Under the pieces are notes generated by a model. It was not told the DNA's origin. It saw only the letters and a program-made list of their open reading frames with translations, and did not search any database. From Isoetes taiwanensis (Eukaryota > Streptophyta > Lycopodiopsida > Isoetales > Isoetaceae), in contig JAJEKV010000002.1 in NCBI GenBank assembly GCA_021234155.1, forward strand, positions 42,335,203-42,399,202: a stretch of DNA of 64,000 nucleotides. The letters are read 5' to 3'. Made by a program: the position numbers and the translations under genes. Below, in pieces: positions 57,466 to 64,000 of this stretch; within the stretch, counting starts at the first letter, position 1, and each line of letters starts with the position of its first letter.

Positions 57466-58944
57466 ATCAGGAAGCTCCTTCACTTCGACTACCAAATAAG
57501 GAAGCAAGAAAGCACAACGATAGCCCAAGATCAAAATGGAAGAGCAAGTACGAGGGAGAAACGACCAGAGCCCAAGCAAACCTTCGACTCCCAACACTTC
57601 CGGAAGTGCCCTCAAGTAGAAGACCATTTCGTCCACCCAATGTCGAATAATAAGAGACAACACAGGTCATGTCAAGATCATCGGGCCACTGCACTGGGAC
57701 ATGATCGCCGTATTAACACTACCTCTTGTGGCAGCGGCAACACTTGACGAACTGATGACACGAGTGGCCTCAACAATAGAAGGAGGAATGACCCGACATC
57801 AACGAGCCAACTAAGAAGGCAACATCTCGACGACCATAATTCCACCTTGTGGTAATATAGGGTGATGCGCTATGACACGCGGTATTAGATGGAGATGCAC
57901 TTACTTAAAGGCGATTGGGGACGAGGAGATATGCCTTCAACAACTAGGTGATGTCTTCGTCACCTACTCCTACCAGTAATTAGAAGAGAAGAAGCCGATC
58001 ATATCTCCGACATGTGGCACATCAAATGCCTGAGGTAGAAGCATTCGACACCTTAACGACAAGGATAGCAACCAAGAAGCATCTTCGCAAAAAGAGAGTT
58101 CAAGATAATAGCCAGGCTATTCAACGACAAGAGTATATCTAAGGCAGGTACTTCTTCAACTCAAGGGTCAAGCTGCGCAGATATAAGGATCCATCATCCC
58201 GACAATATAGCCAGCAGGGAGGAGAGCCATGATGCTTTACTTGACAGAGAGACCGACATGCATAGAGGGACAAAGGTCAGGAACTGAAAGCTGGAGAATT
58301 GCTAGCAACCGACTTCTTCCACGAGCTCCCTAGAGGCAACAGGAGGATCAAAACTGACGAGCACAATCAAAACCACCGGAAGGTACCTCAAGACAAGAAG
58401 ACGGCATAGCACTGAGGAACGTGACAATGTCCAAGCCATGTGACCGAGGGGATCAAACAAGGAAGATTGGAAGCTCGATGGAGAAGCAACTAGGTGAGGC
58501 GAGGCGAGCCGATGACTTGCACGCGGACTTGCATGCAACTTGGTGAACCCAAGGATGGACGATTCAAAGAACAACTGCAGAAGAGAACAACAGAGGAGTA
58601 TAGCTAAAGGAATCGCGCACAGCCTCAAGAGACGCCTCCAAATAGCTTCAAGTATCATGAAGGGGGGAACAAATACCGCCCGAGAACAGGATCAGGAAGC
58701 AGACCGAAATGTCGAAGCATCAACGACCAGCACACCTTTAGTTAGAATGTGATGCAAAGCGTGTTGTGCCATAGCCGACAAACATCGGAGGGCCCAAGTA
58801 TATCAACAAGTTACCCCGGAGTACGAGCTGACGTACAAATAGGAGGTACAGATCGTCAACACCATTGCACCGGGAGGAACACCGATGACATTACCAAGGA
58901 GTAGGTGTGCAACTCGAAGGGAGGCACAAGGGGGACCTAATAGC
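57466..58944. other. Repeat-like GC-balanced DNA, no intact gene
   Basis: Composition differs from the AT-rich flanks and resembles the preceding LTR-like block. Many short frames, none recognised. It may be interior of the same retroelement family. Confidence 0.4.
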
Positions 58945-60012
58945 TCTAGTTATTAAATAAACATATGAGGAAAATGTTTAAAATATGTTCTAGAAAATGT
59001 TTAAAATATGTTCTATTTCATTTGCTGTTTTTAGTTATTAAATAAACATATGAGGAAAATGTTTTAAACATGAGTACAACATCATTATAAATGTTTTCTA
59101 CTATGTTTAGTTGTGTTTACTTGTGTTTTTGTATCACCACTCTCTTATTTCATTGCTCCGATGTTCTAAAATATTAACAATGTATTGTATGTTTTGTTAG
59201 GGTCTGAACACAACATAACATCAACTCATCCAACTGTGATGTAATGTTGTTTGTTTTTTGCCCCGAAGGGGCAAAATTTTTTTTAACCTATAATACAAAC
59301 CATTACATTACACACCTTAAAATTAAATTCCCCCTTAAACCCCCTTTTGTTTGGGTGCATATTCACACGGGGGGTGACTCCGGGCAACGAGAGCTGTTGC
59401 ATAGGCATATTCACCCCTTATTCCTTAATCTACACCGCACACAAAATTCCTCGTTTGTGGGGTATGGATGTATAGAAATTGTGATACTGTATAACAAGAT
59501 TTGTAAAATACTATAAGATTTCAGGCAATATACTATATGGTATGCAGAACATAATTAAAAAGGCTCTCGCTGCCCTACGTCACCCCCCGTGTGAATATGC
59601 ACCCAAACAAAAGGGGGTTTAAGGGGGAATTTAATTTTAAGGTGTGTAATGTAATGGTTTGTATTATAGGTTAACAAAAATTTTGCCCCTTTGGGGCAAA
59701 AAACAAACAACATTACATCACAGTTGGATGAGTTGATGTTATGTTGTGTTCAGACCCTAACAAAACATACAATACATTGTTAATATTTTAGAACATCGGA
59801 GCAATGAAATAAGAGAGTGGTGATACAAAAACACAAGTAAACACAACTAAACATAGTAGAAAACATTTATAATGATGTTGTACTCATGTTTAAAACATTT
59901 TCCTCATATGTTTATTTAATAACTAAAAACAGCAAATGAAATAGAACATATTTTAAACATTTTCTAGAACATATTTTAAACATTTTCCTCATATGTTTAT
60001 TTAATAACTAGA
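58945..60012. repeat. Large foldback: two 450-bp inverted arms, 168-bp spacer
   Basis: Left arm 58945-59394 and right arm 59563-60012 are reverse complements at about 97% by eye, e.g. tctagttattaaataaac at the outer edges and cacggggggtga / tcaccccccgtg near the centre. Each arm contains its own small palindrome (ttgccccgaaggggcaaa at 59259 and its partner at 59682) and an internal ~95-bp repeat of the ttattaaataaacatatgag unit. No protein. The spacer continues the sequence seen at 51836-52140. Confidence 0.92.
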
Positions 60013-60341
60013 AACAGCAAATGAAATAGAACATATTGACGGTGCAGGAATCGGGCCACTAAAAAAACGTGGTGTGCAATGTCCAAATATCTAGCATTCA
60101 CAACATCCAACGTTTAACCAGAAAAAAACTTTTAAAAAACTTTTAACCAGAAAGTAGTAACAAGTAATAATATCTAATGTCACATAGCTTACAAGCAAAG
60201 AGATGATAGGTTACGAACATACAATGTTGTTAAAAAATCGAGATGCACCCAGCAGCTTTCTTTCGGATTCCATTCAAAAACATCAAGGTTTTTTTGCCTA
60301 TAACAATATGGCCCTGAATTTCTTTGAATCTGAGCAGCATT
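60013..60341. other. Short intergenic segment
   Basis: 60013-60038 repeats arm-internal sequence (aaacagcaaatgaaatagaa) once more outside the palindrome. The remainder is AT-rich with nothing recognised. Confidence 0.5.
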
Positions 60342-61091
60342 TCAACCCGACACGAAGTCTCTTGTGCTCAATGAATCAAAGATATGTTGTGCATCAACCA
60401 TGCTGCCACATTTAGCATAAAAGGCAATAAGGGAACTTGCTACAAATGGATCACTTTCAAGTCCAGCATAGCATATTTGCTCATAAACTTTCTTTCCAGT
60501 TTCCAAGGCTGCTACATTGCCACAAGCCTTCAGAACAGCTACATAAGTTGAAGAATCTGGTATCAAACCATCATCCTGCATAGAAGCAAATAACTGTAGG
60601 GCCAATTCACCCTCACCACTGTCTGCATAACCAAAAATCAGTGCACGCCATGATACCACATCATGGTATGGCATCCTGTCAAAGACTTCATGAGCATGCA
60701 CCATGTCTCCACATTTTGCATACATATCTACTAGGGTGCTCGCTACAAAAATCTCTGTCTTAGAGTCAATGGCTCTGCCCTTCTGCAAGCATTCCATTTT
60801 TACAGTCCTTCCCTCCACTTGGTTACCATCAGCATTTGCTGCACATGTGGCGCAGGCCTTCAATACAGCAACATAAGTTTGGGCATCTGGTGTGAAACCA
60901 CTACCTTGTATCTGTGCAAATAGTTCCATCGGCAACCTGCTCTTACCATTCTCTGCATAATCAAATATCATAGCAGTCCAGGACACCAGGTCGTGATGTG
61001 GCATCTTGTCAAAGACCCAACGAGCATGTGTCATACTCCCACATCTGGCACCAAAAATAACCAGCTCCTTCGAATCCAAGAATCCCAACAT
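60342..61091 (-). pseudogene. Truncated PLS-class PPR protein, 249 codons
   Basis: PLS-class PPR proteins are organellar RNA-binding proteins, often RNA-editing factors with E and DYW tails. This frame starts in mid-repeat (ARCGSMTHARWVFDKMPHHD) and runs through L and S motifs (VSWTAMIFDYAENGKSRLPM, TYVAVLKACATCAANA). Then come VASTLVDMYAKCGDMVHAHE, VSWRALIFGYADSGEGELAL, TYVAVLKACGNVAALETGKK and ASSLIAFYAKCGSMVDAQHI. It ends at FDSLSTRDFVSG then TGA. The family continues VSWNA at this point, so the W codon is altered and the frame lost. Two to three hundred residues of repeats and any E/DYW tail are missing. The ATG at 61091 lies inside a degenerate repeat. It may still be transcribed, but the protein would be far shorter than relatives. 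Confidence 0.85.
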
Positions 61092-63880
61092 GACACGGAA
61101 ACCTCACTGTTTGCACAAGAAATGCAAGGCAGAGAACCCACCTCAAAAAAAAAAAAAGTGATGTACTGCCGGATTTGTGAGGCAAGGAAAGAAGGCTTCA
61201 AGCACAGAAGAATCCCAGCACAGAAGGAATAGTTCCGCCGTCCGCTTGGCAGACCTAGCTACCCGATGCTGGCCACTCGATGATTTAAGGCCCATAGCAT
61301 TTCCCTGGCTACCCGATGCTGCTTGTCTATGTAAAATGCTCCAATCACTTTACCTGTCTCCCACGAATCTGCAAGTGCAGCCATGCAAAATAGTGAAAGA
61401 AAAGCATCTACAATAGCCACAACGCTATTTCCATAGCCAAGAATAAAGAAAGAGAAGAGAGCATGGCAAATAAAAACCTTCACAACCTAACGAAATGGAA
61501 GGCTCATGCAAAGGGGCAAGGTTATGGCGCCATCGTAGATTCCACAAACCCTAACCATGCCCTAATTCCGGCTGTCTCGAATTTCATGAGAAAAGGGCTT
61601 TCATTGTAAGCCCTTGGATCTTTTTGGATTAAAAGAGGGCTTTCTTTGTAAGCCCTCTGATCTTAACCATTGAGGAGCATGAAACAAAAATTGCACAAAT
61701 TGCATGCAAAAACTTGGTGCACTCTAGATATACTGATTAGTATGCCTCGTGCAGTACACCCATGAAATCATATGAAAACCATGCCAAAAAGCGTATAAAA
61801 TCACAAAAAAAACCCCCTGTTATAATGCTACATATTAGATCAAAGGAAGAGATGTCAGGCAATTTGCAGGGGTGAAGCAATCAACATCGTCAACACTCTT
61901 CGGGCAACACGATAACGATAAGAGGACTTGATGTATGAGACGTCGATGGAGTCGAAGAAACAATATCGGATACAGAGTCGTCCTTTAGCTGCCAAGACAA
62001 AGAGTTCAAGATGAAAGATCTTTTTCAACGGCGCCACCTTCAGGCTTTTGAAAAGCGGCATGGAAGATTCAAGTGATCAACTACGCCATCAAAGCCTCCA
62101 GCCTCTACATCAAAGAGGAGCCACCGTCAAGGGGACTGAAGTATCGAGCGACTCGGAAGAACGTTACCTTGCTGCTTCAAGCAAGCAACGAGTGGATGAG
62201 CTTCTAGCAAGCTCACGGATCTAAGGCCATGGGGCCTAGTAGGTTAAATGTAGGGATGGTAACATCCATATTGGGATTAGAAGGCATTTTTAGATATTCT
62301 CGCCGAAAGGATTGCCCCAATATTGAGCTAAGCGTCAAGTATTGGGAAGGAAACGCATAGGAGTAACTAAAATTATACACGATTGTTAACAGACATCCAA
62401 CATATTGAAACCACTTGGTGAGATTGATCACCTCGCTAAGAAGGAACCATTACTAGGATAATTGTTGACCATGTATAAATCTAGTACCTCCAAAAGAATA
62501 ATCCAACCGAAAGAAAAGAAGTAATCTAGCAAGTCCAGCCAACTTGTTACGATGGCATCAATTCGATTGGTAGGAATATTCCAAGAGTTTAAATAACTAA
62601 GAAAGGGGGAATCTCTAGAATATAAAAGAATAGTACATGCAAGGTACATCTAAAATAAGAATTATAGTAATCAAATAGTCTTTTGAGACAAAAGGAATTG
62701 TCACGATGATAAAACCTTGTGGTTTAGAATCGTTCTAACTAAGTAGGTAACCCATAACTATATTGAAATAAATGACAACATAATATGTGCATCCATCTTA
62801 GATGGTTATATATGCTAGCTAAGGCTAGTAAATTAATGCGCTAAGTAAGAAGCGTATAACCTCTTAAGGGGAGAGAATAGATATGACCTTGTGTACAACG
62901 TCATTGAAGGGGTGCAGGACCATTCTCTTTTCGAAGAAAGTGGGAGGGCTCAATCTTATGATTGAACGTACTTCCATCGAATTGATCGACCCGTAGAATA
63001 GAGTTCACTCCGGCAATGGCCGAAGCGAATGAACAGAAGGCCTTCAACGTGCGAGACTGACGTGATAGCTAACTACACCAATGAAGTGGAGCAAAAATAT
63101 GGGAGCAATGCAACGACCAAGTCATCTCCAAACTACTCCACGCCGGCTCAATGGGTGGATGCGTCCTAGCCTTAGGTAAGGTGTGCCCATGTATAATAAG
63201 CTGTAATGTGTCTTATTGACAAGTTAAATATAGATCCTAATAACTGCATAGAATTTGCTGTACGTATATGTATCATAGGGAAATAAGTTAAATAACAATG
63301 GTAAATTAATCCTTCGCAAGGATGAAATTCCTTCCAAGGATAGCTATATGACCTCGGGTCCTTATAAATATAAATAGAAAATAGAATTCAGATATACTTA
63401 AGTGCATCTTAGGGATATACTTCCAAGGGTAATGCAGGACCCAAGAAAGAGAATAAGAAGCACATCTAATTCTTGTGTATGATAATTAAAACCTTGTCTA
63501 TGTAACAATAGGTCTAAATCAGGGTTATTGTTTAAATAATCGCGATCTAAAAGTTGTTAAATATTGCAAAGCTTAGAGTAAATATAATTGTACGATCGGA
63601 AGTAATATATCCGATACTATGATAATGTTAATTCATAAATATTACCTTAGGGTAATTATGTTAATCACATGCATTAAAGGAGCCAGCAAAAAAATCGGCC
63701 CAGGCATGTCGATTTGTGTTTAGATTAATTTCATGTGTAGTTAACATTAATCTACGCATGCAAGCTATGCCAGGTATGGGTTGCATGCGTAATTACCGAT
63801 GATGGGACCACTACGATGATCTCTAGGACGTGGTGTAATGTCATTGTAGGCATGACCGCGGTTTTGCTTAAAGGAGTTAG
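61092..63880. other. Decayed, probably retroelement-derived DNA
   Basis: No protein domain was recognised on either strand. 61092-61250 follows the PPR fragment without further repeats. A duplicated phrase (gctacccgatgctggccact / gctacccgatgctgcttg) occurs at 61258 and 61309, and another (agggctttcattgtaagcccttggatctt / agggctttctttgtaagccctctgatctt) at 61595 and 61638. From about 61850 the base composition matches the LTR-like blocks. Confidence 0.4.
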
Positions 63881-64000
63881 AAGGTAGATTAAAAAGTCTA
63901 CTTTCGTCTCACGGAAGTAGACGACCTCGAGAGATAAGAGGTCATTCAGGAATGCATTGATAGGAAAGCACCTCTAGTCAATGCCTACGGGGAGGACCCT
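63881..64000 (+). repeat. Edge of another gypsy copy (pol end to LTR start)
   Basis: aaggtagattaaaaagtcta, then cggaagtagacgacc and gataggaaagcacctctagt match 19655-19760, where they follow the chromodomain stop of the gypsy remnant. The element continues beyond the window. Confidence 0.65.

Overview
The window looks like nuclear DNA of a land plant with a large, repeat-rich genome, most likely a fern (inference). Reasons: plant-type spliced genes, P-class and PLS-class pentatricopeptide (PPR) genes, chromodomain Ty3/gypsy, Ty1/copia, LINE, CACTA and MITE debris, and long AT-rich intergenic stretches. The PLS-type PPR wording resembles fern PPR families, but I could not compare it with any database.

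Only two loci look like intact genes. One is an intronless mitochondrial- or plastid-type PPR protein of 593 residues on the minus strand (6982-8763). The other is a four-exon gene for the 60S acidic ribosomal stalk protein P1 on the minus strand (32441-33032), with a telo-box upstream. Everything else that resembles a gene is broken. Broken items are a PLS PPR scrap (183-366), an unidentified terminal exon (2510-3034), a kinase C-lobe (22669-23112), the last exon of a callose synthase (27958-28163), an unidentified multi-exon gene on the minus strand (35873-36850), an FCF2-type rRNA-processing gene (44396-45620), the last exon of a serine carboxypeptidase (46062-46211), a histone H3/CENH3-like exon (48535-48711) and a truncated PLS PPR gene (60342-61091).

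Layout. 0-9 kb: gene scraps and the P-class PPR gene. 9.2-14.35 kb: a non-autonomous DNA element with GC-rich inverted ends, carrying a 1.9-kb internal tandem duplication and a triplicated end. 14.4-15.2 kb: a tandem repeat and a Tourist-like MITE. 16.9-19.9 kb: a chromodomain gypsy pol remnant that has lost the integrase core. 20-23 kb: LTR-like blocks and the kinase scrap. 24.7-28.2 kb: a CACTA end, a reverse LTR fragment, a copia pol remnant with 3' LTR, and the callose synthase exon. 28-34 kb: mostly featureless apart from the P1 gene. 34.3-35.4 kb: a 5'-truncated LINE with its target duplication. 36-39 kb: a decayed gene. 39.4-43.4 kb: a CACTA element with a TNP2-type transposase. 43.9-46.5 kb: a cluster of decayed host exons. 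46.5-49.1 kb: an LTR with primer-binding site, followed by four identical-length 67-bp hairpins and the histone-like exon. 51.8-60 kb: palindromes, satellites and LTR-like blocks, including a 1.07-kb foldback. 60.3-64 kb: the truncated PPR gene and the edge of another gypsy copy.

The most unusual structures are the 67-bp hairpin series inside the retroelement interior at 48.2-49.1 kb, the 450-bp-arm foldback at 58.9-60.0 kb, the near-perfect 51-bp palindrome between TTAA sites at 53.8 kb, and the CACTA ends built from CGTCAG repeats. No operon-like or dedicated defence system is visible.
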